64,000 nt of DNA from Pseudomonas bijieensis (GTDB lineage: Bacteria > Pseudomonadota > Gammaproteobacteria > Pseudomonadales > Pseudomonadaceae), in assembly GCF_013347965.1 (NCBI RefSeq), contig NZ_CP048810.1, forward strand, positions 186,001-250,000, in the 5' to 3' direction. How positions within the stretch are numbered: position 1 is the stretch's first letter; every line of letters begins with the position of its first letter. The position numbers and the translations under genes are program-made. The notes under the pieces were generated by a model. The model was not told where the DNA came from, searched no databases, and was given only the letters and a program-made list of their open reading frames with translations. Shown here in pieces: positions 39,201 to 47,207 of the stretch.

Positions 39201-42200
39201 ACTGCGCGCAAGGCCCGGGCGACGGTTTGTGCCCGCTGGTCCAGCTCGGCATAGCTCAGGCGCTGGCCTTCGAACACCAGTGCCGGAGCGTTGGGGCTCA
39301 GTGCGGCCTGTTGGCTCAGGGCGGTGTGCAGGTTGGTCGGGCCGCTGTAGTGACGTTCAGTGGCGTTCCATTCGACCAACTGACGCTGACGTTCTGCCGT
39401 TGGCAGCGGTGTCCAATCCCCGAGGCGGGTCTGTGGCGCATCGAGCATGGTTTCCAGCAGTTGTTGCCACTGTTCCAGCCAACGCCGGGCCGTGGTTTCG
39501 CTGAACAGCGCGGCGCGGTATTCCAGCAACACCGACAGCACCTCGCCGTCGTGCACTTCCCAGTTCAGGTCGTACTTGGTGGCCTGGGCGGTCACCGCCC
39601 GTTCGCTGACCTGCAACTGCGGCCATGGCTGGCTCGACGAGTCAGCGTTCTGCATGGCGAACAGCACTTGGAACAGCGGCGTCTGGCCGAGGCTGCGTGA
39701 AGGCTTCAAGTGCTCCACGACCTGGTCGAACGGCACATCCTGATGCTGCTGGGCATCCAGCACACGGTTGCGTACCTGGCCCAGCAAACCTTCGAAATCC
39801 AGCGTCGGATCGAGGTCGGCACGCATGACCACGGTGTTGACGAAGCAGCCGATCAGCGGTTGCAGCTCGGCGAATGGCCGCTGGGCCACCGGGCTGCCGA
39901 TTCGCACGTCGCGCTGGTTGGCGTAGCGGCCCAAGAGCAGTTGCGCCGCACCGAGCATGAGCATGTACAGGGTGGCACCGCGTTGCTGGGCGAACTGCCG
40001 CAGGCGTTCCACCAGCGCTGGCGGCAACTGCAATTGCACCGCGCCCGCCGCTGGGGCGAGCTGGTTTGGACGGCCCTGTTCGGTCGGCAGGTCCAGCAGG
40101 TAGTCGCCGTCTTCCAGTTGGTCGCGCCAGTATTGCAGCTGACTGCTGAACGCGGTCTGTTGGCCGGGTTCGCGCTGCCAGAGGGCGTAATCGGGGTATT
40201 GCAGCGCCAGCTCTGGCACCGCCACCGGGGTGCCCTGGCACTGGGCGGTGTAGAACCGTCGCAGTTCATCCAGCAGGTTCTGGCTGGAGGCGTCATCGAT
40301 AGCGCAGTGGTGCACGCTGAGCAACAACAGCGACTGGATGCCGTCGCGGTGTTGCAGCAACGTGGCACGGACGGGCACGTCGGCGGCGAGGTCGAAGCGG
40401 CGGCCGGTTTCCGCGTGGATCGCTGTGTCGGTCAGTTGCTGCCACTGCGCGTCGCTGCTCGCCTCCAATACTGTAACTCGCAGAGTGAGATCGACCTGCG
40501 GTTCGACCACCAAGCGCAACTCGCCATCGGTATCGCGCACGATGCGGCTGCGCAGGATTTCGTGGCGCTGGACCACGCTGTTCAGGGCCGTTTGCAGGGC
40601 CTGGACATTGAGTTCGCCGTCCAGCTGCACGGCGCTGACCACGTTGTACTCGCCACCGCCAGTGCTCAGTTGTTCGAGGAACCACAAGCGTTGCTGTTCG
40701 AACGACAGCGGCAGGCGCGCCGGACGTGCCGCCGGGACGAAGGTTGCCGCCGGGGCTTGCAGCGGATCACCCAGCAGCGCGGCCAGGGCTTCGAGGGTCG
40801 GGTGTTCGAACACCGCTCGCAGCGGCGGCACGCTGGCGAACTGTTGGCGCAGGCGGGCAAACAGCGTGGCCGCCAGTAGCGAGTGGCCGCCGAGGTAGAA
40901 GAAATGGCTGTCACGGCCGATTTGCGCCGACGGCAGGTTCAGCAACTCGGCCCATAGGGCGGCCAGTTGCTGTTCGGCGGCGCTGCGAGGTGGGTCGAGG
41001 GCGTCTGGCGCGGCTTGGATGTCCGGGGCCGGCAAGGCCTTGCGGTTGAGTTTGCCGTTGTCGGTCAGCGGCAGCTCATCGAGCAGCACGAACGCCGAGG
41101 GCACCATGTAGTCGGGCAGGGCGGCACCAATCGCTTTGCGCCAGGCATGGATGTCGGCCTGCTGGTCGCATGTCACGTAGGCCACCAGGCGCTTGTCGCC
41201 GGGCACGTCTTCACGGGCCAGCACCACGGCCTGGCGCACGCCTGGCTGGGCGCCGATCAGGGTTTCTATTTCCCCCAGCTCGACGCGGAAGCCACGGATC
41301 TTCACTTGATGATCCATACGGCCCAGGTATTCGAGCTGGCCGTCGGGCAACCAGCGCACCAGGTCGCCGGACTTGTACATCCGCGCGCCTGCCACGGATG
41401 AGAACGGGTCTTCGATGAACACCTTCGCGGTCTGCTCGGCGCGGTTGAGGTAGCCCAGGGTCACGCCGGCACCGCCGATGTGCAGTTCCCCCGGGACGCC
41501 CACCGGCATCGGGTTGAGGAAGGCATCGAGCACGTAGGTGCGTACGTTGGCGATGGGGCGGCCGATGATCGGCCGCAGCGGGAAGTCATCCACCGCGCAG
41601 CCGGTAGCGTCCACCGTGCATTCGGTCGGGCCGTAGGTGTTGAAGAAGCGGCTGCCGGTAATCGACGGCAGGCGTTGCCACAGTTGCGCGTCCACCGCGT
41701 CGCCACCGAACAGCACGAAGCGCGGCAGGTACACCTCGCCACGGCGAACGCCGTCGCTTTCGAGCAGGGCCTTGAGCTGTGCCGGGGTGCACTCGAAGGC
41801 CTCCAGGCGAGTGTCGCGGAAGAATCCGGCGAGGGCCTCGGGGTCGTAGCGCACCTCTTCCGGGGTCAGGTACAGGCTGTGGCCGTCGAGCAACAGGATC
41901 AGCTCGGCTACCGAACTGTCGAAGGCGAACGAGTAGTTGAAGCTGGTGCGCATCGGCTGGTCGGTGTAGCGGCGATACAAGCCATGGATACGCGCCCAGG
42001 CCAGGTTGACCACCGAGCCGTTGGTCACCAGGGTGCCCTTGGGCTTACCGGTCGAGCCGGAGGTGTACATGATGTAGGCCAGGTCTTGCGGCCCGGCCAG
42101 TGGAGTCGGGTTGCTGTCCGGTTGGTTGGCGAACAGAGCGGCGTCGCTGTCCAGGCGCAGGCGTGGCAGGCCGGCCCCCAGTTGTTCCAACAGGCCTTGC

Positions 42201-45200
42201 TGGCCGAGGAACAGCGCCGGTTGCGCGTCTTCGAGCATGTACGCCAGGCGATCCACCGGATAGGTCGGGTCCAGCGGCACATAGGCGCCACCGGACTTGA
42301 GAATGCCCAGCAGGCCGACCAGCAGTTCCAGCGAGCGCTCGACACACAGCGCCACCGGGCGGTTGGCAGCGACGCCACGGCTGCGCAGGTAGTGCGCCAC
42401 CTGGTTGGCGCGCCGGTTCAGTTCGCCGTAGCTCAGGCTGCGGCCTTCGAAACACAGGGCGTCACGTTCCGGGGTGCGCTCGGCCTGTTGTTCGAACAAC
42501 TGGGCGAAGGTCAGGTGCGTCGGCACCGGCATCTCGGTGCGGTTCCACTCGACCACGGTGCGTTGCCACTCCGTGTCCATCAGCAGTGGCAAGGCGGCGA
42601 CCGGGCGCTGTGGCTCGGCGAGCATGTGTTCGAGCAAATGCTCCAGGCGGGCGAGGGTCTGGCGGGCGCTGTCGGCGACGAACAGGTCGAGGGCGAACAT
42701 CAGCTCCAGTTGGATCGGCGCATTGGCCGGGCACAGCACGTGCAGGTCCAGATCGCATTCAGAGTGGCGCAGCGGCGTGTCCAGCGCTTCGAATTCCAGC
42801 CCGGGGAAGCGCAATCGCGATTCCATGGCCAGTTGTTGGGCGACCATTACCTGGTACAGCGGCGCATGGCTGAGGCTGCGTGGCAGTTGCAGGCTGTCCA
42901 CCAATTGTTCGAACGGCAGGTCCTGATGCAGCAGGCCATTGCGCAGGCGCTCAGCCACTTGTTTGACCAGGGCGGTGAAGCCGGCTTGCGGCTCGAAGTC
43001 GGCGCGGATCGCCAGGTTGTTCAGCAAGATGCCCAGCAGCCCTTCGGTGCCAGGCTGTTCACGGTGGGTGACCGGGGTGCCGACCAGTACCGTGGCATCG
43101 CCGCTCAAACGGTGCATCAACACGGCAAAACCGGCGAACAGGACGGTGAACGGTGTGGTGCCGAGGCGACTGGCAAAGGCTTGCACCCGGGTGCTGAGGT
43201 CGGCGCTGAGTTCACGCTGCACGATCCCGGCGCGGTAGCTTTGCACCGATGGCCGTGGATGGTCGGTGGGCAAGGCCAGCAGCGGGCTGGCGTCGCTGTC
43301 GCGGCGGTCCAGGGTGGTGGTCCAGTAATCGAGCTGGCGCTTGAGTTCGGCGCCTTGCAGGTGTTCGCGCTGCCAGAGGGCGAAGTCGGCGTATTGCAGC
43401 GGCAGGGCCGGCAGTTCGGCGGCGGCACCGTTGCAACGGGCTTCATAACCCAGGGCCAGTTCGCGCAGGGCGATGGTGGCCGACCAGGCGTCCGAGACCA
43501 GGTGATGCAGGGCGATGCCGAGTACGTGCTCGCCCGGCGCCAAGCGCAGCAAACGCGCACGCAGCAGTGGTGGGCGGGTCAGGTCGAACGGTTGCTCGAA
43601 GGTGTCTTGCAGGGCATTGAACTGCGCGCCGGCGCGGGCGGTGGCGGTCAGGCTCGACAAGTCTTCGAAGGGCAGCGCGATGTCCAGTGTTGGGCTGATA
43701 CGCTGGCACGGCACGCCGTCGACGCTGTGGATGCCGGTGCGCAGGATTTCATGGCGCACCAGCAGATCGTTCAGGCTGGCGTGCAGCGCCTCGACATTGA
43801 GTTCACCATTGAGGTGCAGGGCGAACGGGATGTTGAACAGGGTGGTGCCCGGCGTCAGTTGCTCGATGAACCACAGGCGTTGTTGCGAGAACGACAACGG
43901 CAGCAGCGGCGGACGTGGCTGGGCCTTGGGCACGCTGGTCGCGCTGGCTTGCGGGGCGGCGGCCTCGGCCAGGCGTGCGCCGATGGCTTCGGCCAGCAAG
44001 GCCACGGTCGGCTGTTCGAACAGCACCCGCAACGGCAGGTCGAGCTTGAACTGGGTGCGCAGGCGGGCAACGATCTGGGTCGCCAGCAGCGAGTGCCCGC
44101 CGAGGGTGAAAAAGTTGTCTTCCACGCCCACCGTGCCGCGCCCCAGGACCTCGGCCCAGATCGACGCCACGCTGGTTTCCAGCGCGTTGCGCGGGGCGAT
44201 GCTCTGCTGGGTGTCGGCCTGCCAGTCCAGCTCGCGGGCGGCGAGGGCCTTGCGGTCGACCTTGCCGTTATTGTTCAGGGGCAGTTTGTCCAGGCAGACG
44301 AAGGCCGCTGGCACCATGTATGGCGGCAGTTGGGTGCGCAGGTGTTCGCTCAGGCCGTCGCTGTCCAGGGTCTGGTCATGGGCCGACCAGTACGCCACCA
44401 GCCAGGCTTCGCCGACGGTGTTTTCCCGCAGCAGGACGGCGGCCTCGCGGACGTTCGGGTGCTGGGCGAGACGGTGTTCGATTTCCGTCAGTTCGATCCG
44501 GTGCCCGCGCAGTTTCACCTGCTGGTCGCGCCGGCCCAGGTATTCGATCACCCCGTCGGCACGCCAGCGTCCCAGGTCACCGGTGCGGTACAGGCGACCT
44601 TCGAGTTGAGGATGGTCGATAAACGCCTCGGCGGTGCGTTGCGGGTCGTGCAGGTAGCCGCGGCCGACGCCGACGCCACCGACGCAGATTTCCCCGGCCA
44701 CGCCGACCGGCACCGGGCGCAGGGATTCGTCCAGCACATACAGGCGGTTGTTGGCGGTCGGCTGGCCGATGGGCATGTGGCTGACCTCGGCCCCCGGTGC
44801 TTCGAAAATCGGCTGGAAGGCCACGTCGTCGGCGCATTCGGCCGGCCCATAGGCGTTCATCAGGGCGATGTCGGGGAAGCGCGCGAACCAGTCCCGGGCC
44901 ACAGTCGGCGGCAGGGCTTCACCGGTGGGCAGGACCCAGCGCAAGTCCGGCAATTGCAAATCGCATGGGCACAGCGCGAGCAAGGTACGCATCAGGCTCG
45001 GGACGATTTCCAGTACGTTCAGGCGCTCGCTGGCAAGCACTTGCAACAGGCGCTGCGGGTCGTGGGCGACTTCATCCGCAAGAATGTGCACGGTGGCGCC
45101 GAGCACCGGCGCGGCGAGGAACTGCCACACCGAAATGTCGAACGCCACCGACGCGGTCTGGGGAATCCGGTCGGTGGCGCTGAGCCCCAGGGCCGGCACC

Positions 45201-47149
45201 TTGCCGAAGATATTGTTGAGCATGCCACGCTGTTCGATCATCACGCCCTTGGGCGTGCCGGTCGAACCCGAGGTGAACAGTACGTAGGCCAGGCTGTGCG
45301 GGCCCGCGAGCACCGGCAGCGGCGCGTCGTTGCCGGACGTCCAGCAGGCTTCGGCGAACAGCGCCTCGGGCGCCTGGTCGAGGCCGCTGAGCAGTTGATC
45401 GAGCAGGCTGCTGCAAGCTTCGCTGGCGACCAGCAACGGCGCGCCGGACAGCCCGAGGATTTCCCGCAGGCGCTCGGGCGGATGATTGACTTCAAGGGGC
45501 AGCATCGCCGCGCCGGCCTTGAACACGGCCAGCATCATAGTCAACAACGCCAGGCCACGGGGGGCGACCAGCGCCACCAGTTGATCTTCAGCGGCGCCGG
45601 CTTCTCGCAGGGCATGGGCCAGGCGCGTGGAACGCAGGTCCAGCTCGGCGTAGGTCAACGACTCACCGGTGCAGATCGCGGCGACCTGTTCGCCGCGCTG
45701 GGCCACCTGGGCGGCAAACAGCTCGGCGTAGCTTTGATCCAGCGGAAAAGCGTGGGGGTTGAGCGCCCACTCGCCCAGCAACTGCTGGCGTTCCTCGGCG
45801 GCCAGCAGTTCGAAGCTGGCCAATGGCGCGTCGGGGGCGGCGAGCATGCTGCGCACCAGGCTGGCGATATGGCCCAGCAGGCGCTGCACGGTGGCGGCCT
45901 CGAAACGTTCGCGGTCATAGGACACGCGGATGCCCAGCTGTTCGCCCGGCAGGATCACCACGGTCAAGCCGTAGTGGGTGTGCACGCTGTGGTCCATGCC
46001 TTCGAGGCTGAACTGGAAACCGCCTTCGAGGATCTGTTCGTCGATGGGTGCGTTTTCGAACACCAGGATGCTGTCGAACAGGGTTTCGCCCCGGGGGAAA
46101 TCGCTCCAGCCCTGGATATCGGTCAACGGCGTGTGCTCGAAGTCGCGCATGTCGACGTTGAGCTTTTGCAGGTCGCCCAGCCAATTGCCGAGCGAGGCGT
46201 TCGGGTCCACCGAAACCCGCAGCGGCAAGGTGTTGATGAACAGGCCGATCATTTCCGCGACGCCGGTCAGGTCGGCCGGACGCCCGGCCACAGTGACGCC
46301 GAAGACCACGTCCCGCTGCCCGCTGTAGCGCGACAGCAACAACGACCAGACACCTTGGAAAAACGTGTTCGGGGTGATCCGGCGACTGCGGCAGAACGCT
46401 GCCAGCGCTTGGGTTTCCTGCGCGTCGAGGTGAATCAGTTGGTCGTCCACCAGCACTGCATCGGTGTAGCGGTCGCGGGTCACGCCGTTGTCCACGGTCA
46501 GTGGCGTGGGGGCGTTGAGGCCTTGCAACTGGCCGCGCCAGAATTGCTCAGCCTTGCCTGCGTCCTGGCGTTGTAGCCACTGGATGTAATCGCGAAATGG
46601 CCGAGGGCTTTTCAGTTCCGGCGTGCGGTCGTTGCACAGTGCTTCGTAGACTTTGAGGAAGTCCACGGTCACCAGGGAAATGCACCAGGCGTCCATCAGG
46701 ATGTGGTGGAAGCTGCGAATGAACTCGTAGGATTCATCGGCCAGGCGCACCAGCCGGAAGCGAATCAGCGGTGGCTTGGACAGGTTGAAGCCGACTTTCT
46801 GCTCGTCTTCCAGCAGCGTGCGGATTCGCGCTTCCTGCTCATGGGGGGCGAGCCCGCGCAGGTCGAGGGTGTCCAGCGGCACCTTGACCTGGCGATGGAT
46901 CACCTGCACCGGTTGCTTCTGGCTTTTCCATTGGAAACTGGCGCGCAGGGAAGGGTGCAGCGCCACCACCTGGCGCCACGATTCGAGGAACGCCGCTTCA
47001 TCGATGGCTCCGCCGATGCGGTAGCGATCCTGCATCAGGTACACGCCGGAGTCTTCGTGCAGCAAGGAGTGGAATAGCATCCCTTGTTGCAGCGGCGATA
47101 GCGGATAAATGTCTTCGATCGGGTTACCGGCGGTTTTTTCGGTGGTCAT
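33203..47149 (-). CDS. Four-module NRPS: Dab-type, X, Ser, D-Ser (ends in E domain)
   Basis: 4648 aa. Module 1 (47.15-44.0 kb): C HHILMDAWC, A code DIWELTADDK, which I recall as the Dab code of PvdL. Module 2 (43.9-40.75 kb): C HHLVSDA, A code DSAELGTVDK, unassigned; its acidic pocket residues suggest a basic side chain. Module 3 (40.7-37.65 kb): C HHCAIDD, A code DVWHFSLIDK, Ser. Module 4 (37.6-33.26 kb): C HHSATDG, A DVWHFSLIDK, Ser, T with GGDSIL and an intact epimerase (HHLVVDAVSW, ERHGR), giving D-Ser. It adds residues 2-5. ATG 47149 has AGGA 8 bases upstream; the longer open frame to 47401 overlaps the preceding gene and is rejected. Confidence 0.9.
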   Translation of the reverse strand: MTTEKTAGNPIEDIYPLSPLQQGMLFHSLLHEDSGVYLMQDRYRIGGAIDEAAFLESWRQVVALHPSLRASFQWKSQKQPVQVIHRQVKVPLDTLDLRGLAPHEQEARIRTLLEDEQKVGFNLSKPPLIRFRLVRLADESYEFIRSFHHILMDAWCISLVTVDFLKVYEALCNDRTPELKSPRPFRDYIQWLQRQDAGKAEQFWRGQLQGLNAPTPLTVDNGVTRDRYTDAVLVDDQLIHLDAQETQALAAFCRSRRITPNTFFQGVWSLLLSRYSGQRDVVFGVTVAGRPADLTGVAEMIGLFINTLPLRVSVDPNASLGNWLGDLQKLNVDMRDFEHTPLTDIQGWSDFPRGETLFDSILVFENAPIDEQILEGGFQFSLEGMDHSVHTHYGLTVVILPGEQLGIRVSYDRERFEAATVQRLLGHIASLVRSMLAAPDAPLASFELLAAEERQQLLGEWALNPHAFPLDQSYAELFAAQVAQRGEQVAAICTGESLTYAELDLRSTRLAHALREAGAAEDQLVALVAPRGLALLTMMLAVFKAGAAMLPLEVNHPPERLREILGLSGAPLLVASEACSSLLDQLLSGLDQAPEALFAEACWTSGNDAPLPVLAGPHSLAYVLFTSGSTGTPKGVMIEQRGMLNNIFGKVPALGLSATDRIPQTASVAFDISVWQFLAAPVLGATVHILADEVAHDPQRLLQVLASERLNVLEIVPSLMRTLLALCPCDLQLPDLRWVLPTGEALPPTVARDWFARFPDIALMNAYGPAECADDVAFQPIFEAPGAEVSHMPIGQPTANNRLYVLDESLRPVPVGVAGEICVGGVGVGRGYLHDPQRTAEAFIDHPQLEGRLYRTGDLGRWRADGVIEYLGRRDQQVKLRGHRIELTEIEHRLAQHPNVREAAVLLRENTVGEAWLVAYWSAHDQTLDSDGLSEHLRTQLPPYMVPAAFVCLDKLPLNNNGKVDRKALAARELDWQADTQQSIAPRNALETSVASIWAEVLGRGTVGVEDNFFTLGGHSLLATQIVARLRTQFKLDLPLRVLFEQPTVALLAEAIGARLAEAAAPQASATSVPKAQPRPPLLPLSFSQQRLWFIEQLTPGTTLFNIPFALHLNGELNVEALHASLNDLLVRHEILRTGIHSVDGVPCQRISPTLDIALPFEDLSSLTATARAGAQFNALQDTFEQPFDLTRPPLLRARLLRLAPGEHVLGIALHHLVSDAWSATIALRELALGYEARCNGAAAELPALPLQYADFALWQREHLQGAELKRQLDYWTTTLDRRDSDASPLLALPTDHPRPSVQSYRAGIVQRELSADLSTRVQAFASRLGTTPFTVLFAGFAVLMHRLSGDATVLVGTPVTHREQPGTEGLLGILLNNLAIRADFEPQAGFTALVKQVAERLRNGLLHQDLPFEQLVDSLQLPRSLSHAPLYQVMVAQQLAMESRLRFPGLEFEALDTPLRHSECDLDLHVLCPANAPIQLELMFALDLFVADSARQTLARLEHLLEHMLAEPQRPVAALPLLMDTEWQRTVVEWNRTEMPVPTHLTFAQLFEQQAERTPERDALCFEGRSLSYGELNRRANQVAHYLRSRGVAANRPVALCVERSLELLVGLLGILKSGGAYVPLDPTYPVDRLAYMLEDAQPALFLGQQGLLEQLGAGLPRLRLDSDAALFANQPDSNPTPLAGPQDLAYIMYTSGSTGKPKGTLVTNGSVVNLAWARIHGLYRRYTDQPMRTSFNYSFAFDSSVAELILLLDGHSLYLTPEEVRYDPEALAGFFRDTRLEAFECTPAQLKALLESDGVRRGEVYLPRFVLFGGDAVDAQLWQRLPSITGSRFFNTYGPTECTVDATGCAVDDFPLRPIIGRPIANVRTYVLDAFLNPMPVGVPGELHIGGAGVTLGYLNRAEQTAKVFIEDPFSSVAGARMYKSGDLVRWLPDGQLEYLGRMDHQVKIRGFRVELGEIETLIGAQPGVRQAVVLAREDVPGDKRLVAYVTCDQQADIHAWRKAIGAALPDYMVPSAFVLLDELPLTDNGKLNRKALPAPDIQAAPDALDPPRSAAEQQLAALWAELLNLPSAQIGRDSHFFYLGGHSLLAATLFARLRQQFASVPPLRAVFEHPTLEALAALLGDPLQAPAATFVPAARPARLPLSFEQQRLWFLEQLSTGGGEYNVVSAVQLDGELNVQALQTALNSVVQRHEILRSRIVRDTDGELRLVVEPQVDLTLRVTVLEASSDAQWQQLTDTAIHAETGRRFDLAADVPVRATLLQHRDGIQSLLLLSVHHCAIDDASSQNLLDELRRFYTAQCQGTPVAVPELALQYPDYALWQREPGQQTAFSSQLQYWRDQLEDGDYLLDLPTEQGRPNQLAPAAGAVQLQLPPALVERLRQFAQQRGATLYMLMLGAAQLLLGRYANQRDVRIGSPVAQRPFAELQPLIGCFVNTVVMRADLDPTLDFEGLLGQVRNRVLDAQQHQDVPFDQVVEHLKPSRSLGQTPLFQVLFAMQNADSSSQPWPQLQVSERAVTAQATKYDLNWEVHDGEVLSVLLEYRAALFSETTARRWLEQWQQLLETMLDAPQTRLGDWTPLPTAERQRQLVEWNATERHYSGPTNLHTALSQQAALSPNAPALVFEGQRLSYAELDQRAQTVARALRAVGVGTDSIVPVCMERSVEMVVALLGIVHAGAAWLPLDPELPATRLAFLIEDADAKVTLTQAQWLSRLPVGHQAWTLDALPNAEVGEPISVEANDLAYVLYTSGSTGQPKGVMNEHGALMNRLHWMQDAFPIGPNDRVLQKTPYSFDVSVWEFFWPLITGATLVVARPDGHRDPAYLSQLIQQERVTTLHFVPSMLRAFVEEPSLVDCHSLRQVFASGEALPVDLVRRFMGQHPAALVNLYGPTEAAIDVSVWRCSADDVIVPIGKPIANLRLYILDEALQPLPIGSIGELYIGGVGVARGYLKRPDLTEERFLASPFVAGDRLYRTGDRCRFLADGNIEYLGRLDHQVKLRGQRIELGEIDAALLAQAGVRDAATLLLDQRLVSFWCGDADEATLRADLSDSLPAHMQPSLFVQLERLPLNSNGKLDRKTLAATPLPQSQSDQPRTAPRNVTETVLCELFSEVLDCSQVGIEDNFFQLGGHSLLATRLVSRVRERLGVSLPLSLVFAQPTVAALAEHLRTAMPGESISAQPRPAQLPLGLAQRRFWMLSRLVPESREYHMPFALTLRGELQVQVLRDAFEQVSQRHLVLRSRIVEVDGEPQLLIDDHGPVLAVTGVATQDWATTCANAQDELMTPFDLAATAPWRAHLLQRQGSDENLLLVCLHHSATDGWAMQLLIDELTQAYAAGLNGQSPAWTPLEIDYVDFALWQQHPDTQARRSESLDYWKNHLGQDDYQLDLPLDHPRGAEADRRARQLTVRLGTPRAEAIRQFARQRGTTSYVVLATALSALLARYSGQREIRLGTPADQRDHAQTQTLLACLVNTLVIRSDVDQRAPAERLLASLEADLRAAQAHADLPFATLVGAVAQNRDLNRTPLFQVLFSLNYGRVDSSQWPGLNVEEQMLPVIDAKFEQSWEVQDDGSDMTLALEYQSALFDETTMQRWSTQWCALLDALVAAPERTLVELFPQQQDQQQLDRWNATERHYSGPTNLHTALSQQAALSPNAPALVFEGQRLSYAELDQRAQTVARALRAAGVGTDNIVPVCMERSVEMVVALLGIVHAGAAWLPLDPELPATRLAFLIEDADAKVTLTQAQWLSRLPAGHQAWTLEALPNAEVGEPISVEANDLAYVLYTSGSTGQPKGVMNEHGALMNRLHWMQDAFPIGPNDRVLQKTPYSFDVSVWEFFWPLITGATLVVARPDGHRDPAYLSQLIQQEQVTTLHFVPSMLRAFVEEPSLVNCHSLRQVFASGEALPVDLVRRFMGQHPAALVNLYGPTEAAIDVSVWRCSADDVIVPIGKPIANLRLYILDEALQPLPIGSIGELYIGGVGVARGYLKRPDLTEERFLTSPFVAGDRLYRTGDRCRFLADGNIEYLGRLDHQVKLRGQRIELGEIDAALLNLPAITGACTLVIDNRLVAFYSSSTAQSDLDTQLAAELPAYMVPAVWVQVPALPLSTNGKIDRKALAALPLPNTQRDYAAPRNDLERLLCQLFGELLGETLTGGREVGTSDSFFALGGDSILGLKLISRLREQGYSLTPRDLFRSPTPAALAHVTTALLTQAEQGEVTGPMPLMPLHQWFFDQQQVHAAHWNQSVLADSDRRLEPAIVQATLDRLVAHHDALRLRFTDVDDRWQAHIAPVAPAQLTCCEHPEQLLHVAQSLDLQHGPLFAAALLEGTPQRLYLVAHHLVVDAVSWTPLLEDFQQLYAALERGESPTLPAKTTAYRQWAEHLQAHGAKVAAEHRYWSAQTGANQPPMAIVAERQTLSARWDASCTHQWLTESHTAYRTQPEELLIAALAATLAEVEQRSDIVVDLERHGRDAPFAGLDVGRTVGWFTTLYPLRVNASGAAGDQVRNAKQALRDVPGLGLGYGLLRQRGELPASHGDVLFNYLGHEQTPEGWLRASSLTPPPDVAPQNRVTHAREVVAWLEDGVLRVEWHSVTPNADSHLPARLLERLQALVEHCLDPQAGALMPADFPLAKALNQKSLDKLLGKLKTKPNSQS
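35012..36274 (-). repeat. Ser A-domain repeat, copy in module 4
   Basis: A 1263-bp block covering most of the module 4 A domain, near-identical to 38108-39370. Translations differ at about eight positions (for example N/D in LVNCHS and T/A in RFLTSP). Confidence 0.9.
38108..39370 (-). repeat. Ser A-domain repeat, copy in module 3
   Basis: Direct repeat of 35012-36274 with the same length and an offset of exactly 3096 bases (one module). It begins in the A-domain C-terminal region and ends at the linker after the C domain (WNATERHYSG). Confidence 0.9.
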
Positions 47150-47207
47150 TGAAAGCGTCCTGCGTAAAAAGGGGCAGCGGTGATGGCGTGGCGACGGGAG
47201 GAGCCGT

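Noticed and set aside
41480..46576. A 1698-codon open frame on the plus strand opposite the 4648-aa NRPS
   Set aside because: It is a mirror of GC-rich NRPS codon use: no ribosome site, no recognisable domain, and perfectly antisense to an intact multi-module enzyme. The same holds for the other long plus-strand frames at 22865-26209, 29615-32104 and 36644-39700.
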